Shown: positions 34,757 through 42,728 of the stretch, piece by piece | How the letters are laid out: every line of letters begins with the position of its first letter | Position numbering within the stretch: position 1 is the stretch's first letter | Assembly: GCA_033717875.1 (NCBI GenBank) | Contig: JADDKJ010000019.1 | Coordinates: 1-58,886, forward strand | Direction: 5' to 3' | Length of the DNA: 58,886 nucleotides | From: SBBG01 sp033717875 | GTDB lineage: Bacteria > Pseudomonadota > Gammaproteobacteria > Ga0077554 > Ga007554 | Notes under the pieces: generated by a model | Database searches by the model: none | Told to the model about the DNA's origin: nothing | What the model saw: only the letters and a program-made list of their open reading frames with translations | Made by a program: the position numbers and the translations under genes

Positions 34757-35934
34757 TACTGGCACCGCCCCGCCGCCGCCTCGCGGGCCCTGGCATCGTC
34801 GGCAAGAATGATCTCCAGGGTCGTGGCGTCCTGCGCCGTCACGTCAGACAAAACGGTTTCGATAACTTTGGGAATGGACGTGAAGGGGAGTTGCCCGGCC
34901 AGAAAAGCGGCCACAGCAACTTCGTTGGCGGCGTTGAGGATGGCGGTGGCCGTCCCCCCCGCCTCCATCGCCTCATAGGCCAACCGCAGACAGGGGAAGC
35001 GGCTCATGTCCGGCCTCTCGAAATCGAGGCGAGCGACGTCGAACAGACTCAGCGGCGCGACACCGGACGAGATGCGCTCAGGCCAGGCCAGGGCATAGGC
35101 GATGGGCGTGCGCATGTCGGGACTGCCGAGCTGGGCGAGAATGGAGCCATCCTGATACTCGACCATCGAGTGGATCACGCTCTGCGGATGCAGTACAACC
35201 TGAATTTTATCCGGCGCGGCGTTGAACAGCCAGCAAGCCTCGATCACCTCCAGCCCCTTGTTCATCATGGTGGCGGAGTCGACCGAGATCTTGCGTCCCA
35301 TCACCCAGTTGGGATGTGCGCACGCCTGGTCGGGTGTAACGTGCTGGAGCTCGGACAGAGGAATGGTACGAAACGGCCCGCCCGAGGCGGTGAGCAGAAT
35401 GCGCCGCACGCCCACGGCATCGAGACTGAACGATTGGGAAGGCAAACACTGGAAAATGGCGTTGTGTTCGCTGTCCACCGGCAGCAGCTCGGCGTTGTTG
35501 CGGCGCACCTCGTCCATGAAAATCCGCCCTGCCATCACCAGCGCTTCCTTGTTGGCCAGCATCACACGCTTGCCGGCGCGCGCTGCCGCCAGTGTTGGCA
35601 GCAAACCCGCCGCGCCGACAATGGCCGCCATCACATAATCGACCTGCGGCAGGGCGGCGACCTTTTCCAGGCCTTCCATCCCCGCCAACACCTGGATGTC
35701 CGGCGCGGTGATGCGCAAGCGCTCAAGCAGGCGCTGCGCCGCCTGCTCGTCCGCCATCACGGCATATTCCGGCCGGTGCGCCAGACATTGTTCATGGAGA
35801 CGCTCGACATCGGCATTCGCGGTCAGGGCGACGACACGATAGCGATCGGCATGACGCGCCAGCACGTCCAGCGTGCTGGCGCCGATCGAACCGGTTGCAC
35901 CGAGCACGGTAACGCCGATCAAGCCAGAACTCAC
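34756..35934 (-). CDS. dxr: 1-deoxy-D-xylulose 5-phosphate reductoisomerase Dxr
   Basis: A 392-residue enzyme of the MEP isoprenoid pathway. NADPH-binding VTVLGATGSIGASTLDVL at the start, LANKEALVMAG (substrate/metal site), LLPVDSEHNAIFQCL, and LTASGGPFRT follow, all standard Dxr motifs. I place the start at GTG 35934, which overlaps the cdsA stop as GTGA, giving the family length; the open frame continues upstream through cdsA in another frame, which is not protein. Confidence 0.96.
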   Translation of the reverse strand: MSSGLIGVTVLGATGSIGASTLDVLARHADRYRVVALTANADVERLHEQCLAHRPEYAVMADEQAAQRLLERLRITAPDIQVLAGMEGLEKVAALPQVDYVMAAIVGAAGLLPTLAAARAGKRVMLANKEALVMAGRIFMDEVRRNNAELLPVDSEHNAIFQCLPSQSFSLDAVGVRRILLTASGGPFRTIPLSELQHVTPDQACAHPNWVMGRKISVDSATMMNKGLEVIEACWLFNAAPDKIQVVLHPQSVIHSMVEYQDGSILAQLGSPDMRTPIAYALAWPERISSGVAPLSLFDVARLDFERPDMSRFPCLRLAYEAMEAGGTATAILNAANEVAVAAFLAGQLPFTSIPKVIETVLSDVTAQDATTLEIILADDARAREAAAGRCQ

Positions 35935-36752
35935 GGCACCAATGTCCCCAGAAACAGCAATCCGCCAACGAATACCGGCGCCGCCGCGGTGAGGCTGTCT
36001 ATCCTGTCCAGCACACCGCCATGCCCCGGCAACAGCGTACCGCTGTCCTTCACACCGGCGCGGCGTTTGAACATACTTTCCAGCAGGTCCCCGGCGATCG
36101 ACAACGCCACCGTGATCACGCACAAGGACATGAACGCGGGCTGCAATTGCACATTGATCTCCAGCAGCCTGCCGCCCACCACACCCATGCCCAACCCCAC
36201 TACCAGCGCGGCCCACACGCCTTCCCAGGTTTTGCCGGGGCTGACATTCGGCGCCAGTTTGTGCTTGCCGAACATCCTGCCGGCAAAATAGGCGCCCGTG
36301 TCCGCCAGCCAGACGAGCACCATGAGGAACAACACATAGCGCGGGCCGTACGTTTCCGTGCCATGTAACACCACCAGCGCCATCCAGGCCGGCGCCAGCA
36401 CCAGCGCGCCGCAGATACCGCTCATGGCAACGCTGGGGGGACCCGAAACCGGGCGGGTATTGAACCGCCACACCCAGGCCAGAGCAATCAGCCACCATGC
36501 CGCGCCGATAGTGATACCCACCAGCAACCCGCCGGGCAGGAAACCCGCCCCGACCAGCAAGGGCGCCACCAGCATGAGATACATGGCGCGATCGGTGGAA
36601 TCCCCGAGCCCCATCAAACCCGCCCACTCCCAAAACCCCAGCGCGACAAACACGCCCAGCAGCAAAGCGAAGGCGCTATTGGGCAGCTTGAAGATCGCAA
36701 GAACAATCAGCGGAATCAGAACGGCGGCGGTCAATATGCGTTGTTTGAGCAC
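35931..36752 (-). CDS. cdsA: phosphatidate cytidylyltransferase CdsA
   Basis: A 273-residue membrane enzyme making CDP-diacylglycerol. About eight membrane segments; C-terminal signature SMFKRRAGVKDSGTLLPGHG followed by GVLDRID is the CDP-diglyceride synthetase pattern, including the metal-binding Asp residues. GTG start with a GGGG-type Shine-Dalgarno. Located 9 bp after uppS. Confidence 0.95.
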   Translation of the reverse strand: MLKQRILTAAVLIPLIVLAIFKLPNSAFALLLGVFVALGFWEWAGLMGLGDSTDRAMYLMLVAPLLVGAGFLPGGLLVGITIGAAWWLIALAWVWRFNTRPVSGPPSVAMSGICGALVLAPAWMALVVLHGTETYGPRYVLFLMVLVWLADTGAYFAGRMFGKHKLAPNVSPGKTWEGVWAALVVGLGMGVVGGRLLEINVQLQPAFMSLCVITVALSIAGDLLESMFKRRAGVKDSGTLLPGHGGVLDRIDSLTAAAPVFVGGLLFLGTLVP

Positions 36753-36761
36753 CTTGCTTGT

Positions 36762-37523
36762 TTACCCCGCCTCTCTCTGCTGTTCTTCTTCCACCTGATC
36801 CCCGGTGCGCCCAAAACGCCGCTGACGCCTGGCGAAGGAGTCGAGGGCGTCCTTGAAAGCCTGCTCGCCGAAATCCGGCCACAGCGTTTCGGTAAAATAG
36901 AATTCGGTATAGGCGAGCTGCCAGAGCAAGAAATTACTGATGCGCTCTTCGCCGCCGGTGCGGATGAACAGGTCGGGTTCGGGCAAGCCATGCAAGGACA
37001 TATGCTGCGCCAACAGGTCTTCCGTGATCTGCGCCGGCTGCAATTCCCCCGCCGCCACTTTCCGCGCCACGGCCTGCGTCGCCTGTGTGATGTCCCAGCG
37101 ACCGCCGTAATTGGCCGCCACTACCACGGTCAAACCGGTATTGGCGACGGTAAGGGCTTCGGCCTCGGCGATCCTGTCCTGCAATTTTTGCGAAAACGCG
37201 CCGCGTTCGCCGATCACCTTCAATCGCACATTGCCTTCGTGCAGCCGCAGGCTCTCGCGCTCCAGAGCGATCATGAAAAGATCCATCAGCAACCCCACTT
37301 CCGACTTGGGGCGCCGCCAGTTTTCAGTGCTGAACGCGAACAGCGTCAGCGCCTCGACACCGCGCTTGGCGCAGGCGCGAACCACATCGCGCACCGCCTC
37401 CACGCCCGCCTTATGCCCGGCAATGCGCGGCAAAAAGCGTTTCTTGGCCCAGCGGCCGTTGCCATCCATGATAATCGCCACATGGCGTGGCAGAGAGGTT
37501 TTCGAGTTGCTGTTATCGGTCAT
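36762..37523 (-). CDS. uppS: undecaprenyl diphosphate synthase UppS
   Basis: A 253-residue cis-prenyltransferase making the C55 carrier for peptidoglycan and LPS. Opening motif HVAIIMDGNGRWAKKR with the catalytic Asp; later LTLFAFSTENWRRPKSEV and DLFIRTGGEERISNFLLWQLAYTE, all diagnostic. Gap of 99 bp after frr. Confidence 0.96.
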   Translation of the reverse strand: MTDNSNSKTSLPRHVAIIMDGNGRWAKKRFLPRIAGHKAGVEAVRDVVRACAKRGVEALTLFAFSTENWRRPKSEVGLLMDLFMIALERESLRLHEGNVRLKVIGERGAFSQKLQDRIAEAEALTVANTGLTVVVAANYGGRWDITQATQAVARKVAAGELQPAQITEDLLAQHMSLHGLPEPDLFIRTGGEERISNFLLWQLAYTEFYFTETLWPDFGEQAFKDALDSFARRQRRFGRTGDQVEEEQQREAG

Positions 37524-37622
37524 ATCGGATGCTTGGATGCCAGCAATGAAGAATGCGACGAGGAAAGCGGGATTTGAAACACCTGAAAACGCCGGGACAC
37601 TGATACCCAGCCGTCCCCGCCG

Positions 37623-38180
37623 TCAAATCTCCATCAAATCCGCCTCTTTGGCGGCCAGCGCCTTGTCCACTTCGGCGATATACTTGTCGGTCAACTTCTG
37701 GATGTCGTCCTGTGCCCTGCGCTCCTCGTCCTCGGAGATTTCCTTTTTCTTGAGCATTTCCTTCAACTCGGCGTTGGCATCGCGGCGGATGTTACGGATG
37801 GCGACCTTGCCCGCCTCGCCTTCGGCGCGCACCACTTTTGTCATGTCGCGGCGGCGCTCCTCGGTCAACGGCGGCAGGGGCACGCGGATCACGGTGCCGG
37901 AGGTGACCGGATTGAGCCCAAGATTGGAGGTCAGGATCGCCTTCTCGATGACGGGAACCATGTTCTTGTCCCACGGCGTCACTGTCAGGGTACGGGCATC
38001 GGCGGCCGACACGCTGGCGGCCTGGGCCAAGGGCACCTCGTTGCCGTAAAAGAGCACCATGACATGATCCAACAAGCTGGGATGAGCGCGGCCGGTGCGT
38101 ATCTTGGTCAACTCATCCTTCAGCGCATCGATACTTTTCGCCATCCGGGCGGTGGCATTTTTCTTGATGTTCTCGATCAT
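37623..38180 (-). CDS. frr: ribosome recycling factor Frr
   Basis: A 185-residue protein with the RRF pattern: LTKIRTGRAHPSLLDHVMV, ADARTLTVTPWDKNMVPVIEKAI and C-terminal RRAQDDIQKLTDKYIAEVDKALAAKEADL. With EF-G it splits post-termination ribosomes. Starts within the pyrH stop (ATGA overlap). Confidence 0.97.
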   Translation of the reverse strand: MIENIKKNATARMAKSIDALKDELTKIRTGRAHPSLLDHVMVLFYGNEVPLAQAASVSAADARTLTVTPWDKNMVPVIEKAILTSNLGLNPVTSGTVIRVPLPPLTEERRRDMTKVVRAEGEAGKVAIRNIRRDANAELKEMLKKKEISEDEERRAQDDIQKLTDKYIAEVDKALAAKEADLMEI

Positions 38181-38914
38181 TTGGCATCTCCTCCGACAAG
38201 CGTACCTTCATCTTCGCCCATGACAATGCGGCGCAACGCGCCGGGTTTGTGCATATCGAACACCCGCAACGGCATCTTGTGATCGCGGCACAAGATGATG
38301 GCGGTGAGGTCCATCACCATCAGCTTGCGCTCCAGCACCTCGTCATAACCGAGACGCTCGTAACGCACCGCATCCGGGTACTTCAGCGGATCGGCGGAGT
38401 AGACGCCATCCACCTTGGTCGCTTTCAGCAAAAGCTGCGCGCCGATTTCAATGGCGCGCAGGCTGGCCGCGGAATCGGTGGTGAAAAAGGGATTGCCGGT
38501 ACCGGCGGCGAAAATCACCACCCGCCCCTTTTCCAGATGGCGAACGGCGCGGCGACGGATATAGTCCTCGCAGATCTGGTTGATCTTGATCGCTGACATG
38601 ACGCGAGTGAAAATGCCCTGGTGTTCCAAGGCATCCTGCATGGCCAAAGCGTTCATCACCGTCGCCAGCATCCCCATCTGGTCGCCCGTCACCCGGTCCA
38701 TACCGGCCTCGGAGAGGCCCGCGCCACGGAACAAGTTGCCGCCGCCGACCACAATACCGACCTGCACACCGGCTTCGACCAGCTCGCGCACCTCGGTGGC
38801 GACACGGTTGATCACGGCGGGGCTGATGCCGAATTCGCCATCGCCCATCAAGGCCTCGCCGCTGAGTTTCAGCAGGATGCGCTGGAAGGCCGGCTTGGGA
38901 CTGTCTCCTGTCAC
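38177..38914 (-). CDS. pyrH: uridylate kinase PyrH
   Basis: A 245-residue hexameric UMP kinase of the amino acid kinase fold: RILLKLSGEALMGD, GVQVGIVVGGGNLFRGA and VIFAAGTGNPFFTTDSAA. Start is GTG 38914 with GGAG 8 bp before it, 3 bp past the tsf stop. It is allosterically inhibited by UTP in the family. Confidence 0.97.
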   Translation of the reverse strand: MTGDSPKPAFQRILLKLSGEALMGDGEFGISPAVINRVATEVRELVEAGVQVGIVVGGGNLFRGAGLSEAGMDRVTGDQMGMLATVMNALAMQDALEHQGIFTRVMSAIKINQICEDYIRRRAVRHLEKGRVVIFAAGTGNPFFTTDSAASLRAIEIGAQLLLKATKVDGVYSADPLKYPDAVRYERLGYDEVLERKLMVMDLTAIILCRDHKMPLRVFDMHKPGALRRIVMGEDEGTLVGGDAK

Positions 38915-38917
38915 CCG

Positions 38918-39805
38918 TCAGGCTCCGCGCACTTGCGCCATCACCTCGGCGGCGAAGTCTTCCTGCTTCTTCTCGATACCCTCGCCCACTTCGAAGCGCA
39001 CAAAGCGCACCGCCTTGGCCTTGGCATCCTGCAACAACTTCTCCACCGTGACATCGGGATTCTTGACGAACGGCTGGCCCAGCAAGGTGATTTCGGCGAG
39101 ATACTTTTGCACGCGGCCGCTGATCATCTTTTCGACGATATTGGCGGGCTTGCCGCTCTCCAGCGCCTGGGCGCGGAAGATTTCCTTCTCCTTTTCGACC
39201 AGGTCGGCGGAAACTTCCTCGGCCGATACGCACACCGGCTTGCTGGCGGCAATGTGCATGGCGATATCCTTGGCGAGTGCGGCATCGCCGCCTTGCAGCT
39301 CGACCAGCACCCCGATGCGGCTGCCGTGCAAGTAGGCGCCGACCACACCGGCGCTTGCCGTCATCGTCGCCACGCGGCGCACGGAGATGTTTTCACCGAT
39401 CTTGGCCACCATTTCCTGGCGCCCGGTATTGATGGTTTTGCCATCGCCCGCTTGCAGCGGCATCTCCATCAGCGCATCCAGATCGGCGGGCTTGCCCGCC
39501 AGTGCCTGCTGCACCACCTGATTGGCAAAGGCGGTGAAATCATCACCCTTGGCGACAAAATCAGTTTCGCAATTGACTTCCACAATCGCGCCCTGCCTTG
39601 CGTCACTGCTCAGACGCGCCACCACGCAACCTTCGGCGGCAACGCGGCTGGCCTTCTTGTCCGCTTTGGCCAGACCCGCCTTGCGCATCAGTTCGACGGC
39701 GGCCTCGATATCACCGCCGACTTCCACCAATGCCTTTTTGCACTCCATCATTCCGGAGCCGGTACGTTCGCGCAGCTCTTTCACCAGCGCGGCTGTAATT
39801 TCCAT
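38918..39805 (-). CDS. tsf: elongation factor Ts
   Basis: A 295-residue guanine-exchange factor for EF-Tu. Starts MEITAALVKELRERTGSGMMECKKAL, the EF-Ts UBA-like domain, with NCETDFVAKGDDF downstream (key TDFV motif). GAGGA precedes ATG 39805. Separated from rpsB by 99 bp that contain a hairpin. Confidence 0.97.
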   Translation of the reverse strand: MEITAALVKELRERTGSGMMECKKALVEVGGDIEAAVELMRKAGLAKADKKASRVAAEGCVVARLSSDARQGAIVEVNCETDFVAKGDDFTAFANQVVQQALAGKPADLDALMEMPLQAGDGKTINTGRQEMVAKIGENISVRRVATMTASAGVVGAYLHGSRIGVLVELQGGDAALAKDIAMHIAASKPVCVSAEEVSADLVEKEKEIFRAQALESGKPANIVEKMISGRVQKYLAEITLLGQPFVKNPDVTVEKLLQDAKAKAVRFVRFEVGEGIEKKQEDFAAEVMAQVRGA

Positions 39806-39845
39806 GATTCGTCCTCGAAATACGTTTGATAAGATGATCGAAATC

Positions 39846-39882
39846 GAGCAGCGAGGCGCCTGACCCTGGATCCTCGCCGCTC
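39846..39882 (-). terminator. hairpin between rpsB and tsf, possible attenuator
   Basis: The arms at 39846-39856 (GAGCAGCGAGG) and 39872-39882 (CCTCGCCGCTC) pair over 11 positions with one mismatch and a 15-nt loop. No U-tract follows, so partial termination or RNA processing that lowers tsf relative to rpsB is more likely than full termination. Confidence 0.45.
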
Positions 39883-39904
39883 GTTATCAGAGCTTCCTCA
39901 ATAC

Positions 39905-40735
39905 TTACTCGCCGCCTTCCGCAGCCTCGGTCTTCTCAGCCGCTTTCCTGGCGGGCTTCTTCACCGCGGTCTTAGCGGGCTTTTTCGCCGGCCTGGCGGC
40001 CTTGCCTACTTCGTCCACCTCGACGAACTCATCGGCCGCGCCCGCCTGCATCAGGGTGGCGCGCGCTTCGATCACCGCATCGGCGGCGGCACGCGCATAG
40101 AGCTGAATGGCGCGAATGGAGTCATCGTTGCCGGGGACGGGGTAATCGATACCGCTGGGGTCGTTATTGGTATCGACAATGCCGACCACCGGAATCCCCA
40201 GCCTGACCGCCTCGCTGATCGCATTCCTTTCATAGCCGGTATCAATGACGAACAGGGCGTCGGGAATGCCCTTCATATCCTTGATACCGCCAAGGCTTCC
40301 TTGCAGCTTTTCCAGCTCGCGCGTCAGCCCCAGGGCCTCTTTCTTGTTGAAGCGGTTGATACTGCCGTCCTGCATCATGGCTTCCAGCTCTTTGAGGCGC
40401 TTGACCGATTGCTTGATGGTTTTGAAATTGGTCAGCATGCCGCCCAGCCAGCGCTTGTCGACATAGGGCATGCCACAGCGAGCAGCCTCTTCCTTGACGA
40501 CATCCTGCGCGGCGCGCTTGGTGCCGACGAACAGGATCGTACCCTTGCGGGCGGCCAGGCTGCTCATGAAATTCACCGCGTCGTTGAACAGCGGCAGGGT
40601 TTTTTCCAGATTGATGATGTGAATCTTGTTGCGGTCGCCGAAAATGAACGACGCCATCTTGGGATGCCAGTAACGGGTCTGATGACCAAAGTGAACGCCC
40701 GCTTCCAGCATTTGACGCATGGAAATATTAGCCAT
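39905..40735 (-). CDS. rpsB: 30S ribosomal protein S2 with a C-terminal Lys/Ala-rich extension
   Basis: A 276-residue S2: MRQMLEAGVHFGHQTRYWHPKM at the start, then FVGTKRAAQDVV, YVDKRWLGGMLTNFKTI and DTNNDPSGIDYPVPGNDDS. The last ~35 residues (KPAKTAVKKPARKAAEK-type) extend beyond the E. coli length (241) and are low-complexity. ATG 40735 is chosen; the frame is open to 40822 but that part is the leader. First gene of the operon. Confidence 0.97.
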   Translation of the reverse strand: MANISMRQMLEAGVHFGHQTRYWHPKMASFIFGDRNKIHIINLEKTLPLFNDAVNFMSSLAARKGTILFVGTKRAAQDVVKEEAARCGMPYVDKRWLGGMLTNFKTIKQSVKRLKELEAMMQDGSINRFNKKEALGLTRELEKLQGSLGGIKDMKGIPDALFVIDTGYERNAISEAVRLGIPVVGIVDTNNDPSGIDYPVPGNDDSIRAIQLYARAAADAVIEARATLMQAGAADEFVEVDEVGKAARPAKKPAKTAVKKPARKAAEKTEAAEGGE

Positions 40736-41174
40736 GATTAAAACTCCAGATTGTAAGGGTTGGGCCTCCACACACCCCATATACCAACCCGCGCGGCCTA
40801 TTCGAGAGACCAGCGCGAGCACCCTGATATACGTGCCGGTGCATGTGTGAGATTTATACCGGCCAGAATCGCGGACAACCCGCTTTTCATAACCAGCCGC
40901 GCTTTATACCATAAAAACGCTTGCCACCTCAATCAATGCCAGAGAAAACCGTCCCCATCGAAATGGGCGGAAAAGACCAACGGCAATGGGCCTCGATAAT
41001 ACCCACAAAAATACTAACACATTGACAATAAAAGATTAATATAACGATTGCCCCGTTATTTATCCCGCACATTCAATTCTCTGGCTCCCGCTTGAACCGA
41101 ACACGAAACACGGCGTCACACGAACACGGCGTCCGTCAGAACACGCGTCAGCACCACGCGGGGTCACACCACGC
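40736..41174. other. intergenic region with the rpsB leader and candidate promoter
   Basis: No gene is seen in 439 bp. On the minus strand -35 TTGAGG (40932-40927) and -10 TATAAA (40908-40903) are spaced by 18 bp; an overlapping TTGATT/TATGGT pair at 17 bp is also possible. Either would give a leader of about 165 nt before rpsB, long enough for the S2 autoregulatory leader known in related bacteria. The right part (41090-41174) contains short direct repeats of the ACCACGCGGGGTC type next to the transposase end. Confidence 0.5.
40903..40936 (-). promoter_or_regulatory. rpsB: candidate sigma-70 promoter of rpsB
   Basis: TTGAGG-N18-TATAAA, overlapping TTGATT-N17-TATGGT, read on the minus strand. 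The elements fit sigma-70 reasonably and lie at the expected distance upstream of a ribosomal protein gene with a structured leader. Confidence 0.45.
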
Positions 41175-41199
41175 GGGGTCAGGCCTTACATTTGACATT
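41175..41199 (+). repeat. left terminal inverted repeat of a Y1 transposase element
   Basis: 25 bp beginning GGGGTCAGGCCTTACATTTG, exactly complementary to 42106-42130 and to 42313-42337. It abuts (by 2 bp overlaps) the stop codon of the transposase at 41198. Its last bases belong to the gene end. Confidence 0.85.
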
Positions 41200-42058
41200 A
41201 TTCACCCCCCCCAATCCTTTTTCCCACCTGCTTTACCGCTCGGCTTACTGTAGCGTAACTGACTCCAAAATGCTCGCCCACTTGAGCCAGAGTGTAGTGG
41301 CCGCTCAAATAAGCCTGAGCCATGCTTTGGTTTCGCGTTTTATAGCGTTCGGCAAAGAAAGCTAATGGTTTGACGGGAGCCTGCTTTTGTTTTTTGGGTA
41401 TGTCTGTGAGCGATTGCTCTGGGTCAAGCTTGCATTGCATGTCGTTCACGAAGTTATCATCACCCAAATAAATCTGGTTCTTCAGTTGTTGCCATGGGGA
41501 AGGCTGCCCTTTGCCTTGTTGAACGAAGTCGCGATAACGTTGCTGTGCGACCTTTTTGATTTTGGAAAACCCGGCGAGCACCCAGTCTGTCGTCAAACAG
41601 GCCTCTCTTTCATCATATCCGGCAGTTGCCCGATAACTGCTCCACCGCCACTCTTTGGCGCTGCGCACCATGTGTGCGCGCACCGGGTTCAAGGCAATGT
41701 AGCGCGCCAATTCCAGCAGGTAGGAATCCTTTTGAACCAAAATTGCCTTGAATCGGCCTTGAAATACGTGGCCTACTCGATGATGCTGGCGATTAAAGTA
41801 TTGGGTGTAGGCGCCGTTGAGGAGTTTCATTCCCTTGGACAAGGTTGGCGAATTGGTTTCAATCAATAAATGATAATGATTGTCCATCAGGCAATAGGCA
41901 TGGCAATACCAGTCGTAACGATCAACCGTGTGGTGCAGCAAGGACAAAAACCGCTGGCGGTCGGTATCATCAACATAGATATCCTCCCGGGCATTGCCGC
42001 GTGCTGTTACATGATAAAGCGCCCCAGCAAATTCAATGCGCAAAGGTCTTGCCATCAC
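41198..42058 (-). CDS. long Y1-type (TnpA_REP / IS200-like) transposase with C-terminal HTH
   Basis: A 286-residue protein. It begins MARPLRIEFAGALYHVTARGNARE, standard for this family; the HUH motif is NHYHLLIET, with GHVFQGRFKAILVQ and ARYIALNPVRAHMV downstream; Tyr in NGAYTQYFN is the probable nucleophile. Residues ~240-280 add a helix-turn-helix (MAQAYLSGHYTLAQVGEHFG, then VSYATVSRAVKQ), absent from the shorter RAYT at 25041. Framed by 25-bp terminal repeats. Confidence 0.9.
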   Translation of the reverse strand: MMARPLRIEFAGALYHVTARGNAREDIYVDDTDRQRFLSLLHHTVDRYDWYCHAYCLMDNHYHLLIETNSPTLSKGMKLLNGAYTQYFNRQHHRVGHVFQGRFKAILVQKDSYLLELARYIALNPVRAHMVRSAKEWRWSSYRATAGYDEREACLTTDWVLAGFSKIKKVAQQRYRDFVQQGKGQPSPWQQLKNQIYLGDDNFVNDMQCKLDPEQSLTDIPKKQKQAPVKPLAFFAERYKTRNQSMAQAYLSGHYTLAQVGEHFGVSYATVSRAVKQVGKRIGGGE

Positions 42059-42130
42059 AGCATCCTATGAGATCACGGTAATGTAGCGTAAGACGATATG
42101 GGAAGAATGTCAAATGTAAGGCCTGACCCC
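42002..42130 (-). repeat. 129-bp direct duplication, copy 1 (5' end of the transposase plus its upstream end)
   Basis: Begins TGCTGTTACATG and ends GGCCTGACCCC. It covers the first 19 codons of the transposase, its start region and the right terminal repeat. Copy 2 at 42209-42337 differs by one base that I can find (T/C in GATAYGGG). Confidence 0.92.
42106..42130 (-). repeat. right terminal inverted repeat
   Basis: Perfect inverse of 41175-41199; lies 47 bp upstream of the transposase start. Confidence 0.85.
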
Positions 42131-42163
42131 TCTCTGTTCCTCGTGACCCCTCTCTGTTCCTCG
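42124..42163. repeat. 20-bp unit repeated twice in tandem
   Basis: TGACCCCTCTCTGTTCCTCG occurs at 42124-42143 and 42144-42163. The first seven bases belong to the right terminal repeat, so the repeat extends the element end. It looks like a slippage or recombination product at the element boundary. Confidence 0.85.
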
Positions 42164-42213
42164 AATCCATTATCCCGGGTTTCGCAACAACGCTCAACCC
42201 AGGCTACTTGCTG
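42161..42213 (+). repeat. REP-like palindromic repeat, copy C
   Basis: Core 42174-42213 matches copy B at 25616-25662, flank TCGAATC-ATTAT included, 16.5 kb away. It sits exactly between the two copies of the 129-bp duplication and shares TGCTG with the start of copy 2. Confidence 0.8.
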
Positions 42214-42337
42214 TTACATGATAAAGCGCCCCAGCAAATTCAATGCGCAAAGGTCTTGCCATCACAGCATCCTATGAGATCACGGTAATGTAGCGTAAGA
42301 CGATACGGGAAGAATGTCAAATGTAAGGCCTGACCCC
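42209..42337 (-). pseudogene. 129-bp duplication, copy 2: orphan 5' fragment of the Y1 transposase
   Basis: Encodes the same first 19 residues (MMARPLRIEFAGALYHVTA) on the minus strand, then breaks off into the REP-like copy C. It retains its own terminal-repeat copy at 42313-42337. It is therefore the stump of a second insertion or the product of a duplication/deletion event; not a functional gene. Confidence 0.85.
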
Positions 42338-42375
42338 GCTCTGTGCTTTCGCCCTGTGTGACCCCGCCCTGTGGG

Positions 42376-42714
42376 TTATCGGGCCTGAAGACAGTTTTCC
42401 GGCTTGCCGTTATATCTCCAACTGATCACCGTACCCGTATCTTTCGCAACTACGAAGATATATTTGCATTTCACTTCCTCACTCCAGTAGTACCTAGATT
42501 CGAAAGAGTACTCCAACACGCCAGGACGTACTTCCCGCACATCCCGTACTACATCTAGTTTATTCGGCCCAATGAAGTCATTGATATTAGCTTGTTCAGA
42601 AACACTTTTATCTCCTTGGGCCTTAAATCTTTTCATCGCCTCACTATGATCCGTTGCGCAAGCTGAGACTGCAACTAAAAGCGGAAGGCATGACGCCGCG
42701 AATTTGTTCGCCAT
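42376..42714 (-). CDS. small lipoprotein next to the RHS gene, unknown
   Basis: A 112-residue protein with a lipoprotein signal peptide (MANKFAASCLPLLVAVSAC; lipobox VSAC). The mature part has a single further Cys pair (VKCKY, PENCLQ) and YSFESRYYWSEEVKCKYIFVV. No domain recognised. It starts 14 bp after the RHS stop and is probably co-transcribed; position invites the idea of an accessory or immunity lipoprotein, but nothing in the sequence proves it. Confidence 0.7.
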   Translation of the reverse strand: MANKFAASCLPLLVAVSACATDHSEAMKRFKAQGDKSVSEQANINDFIGPNKLDVVRDVREVRPGVLEYSFESRYYWSEEVKCKYIFVVAKDTGTVISWRYNGKPENCLQAR

Positions 42715-42728
42715 TTTAAGTCACCCAA

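Noticed and set aside
35935..36633. Upstream extension of the dxr frame
   Set aside because: Runs through cdsA in the wrong frame; the GTGA overlap gives normal Dxr length.
40760..40999. 79-codon frame upstream of rpsB
   Set aside because: Covers the rpsB leader/promoter region in antisense and has no protein features.
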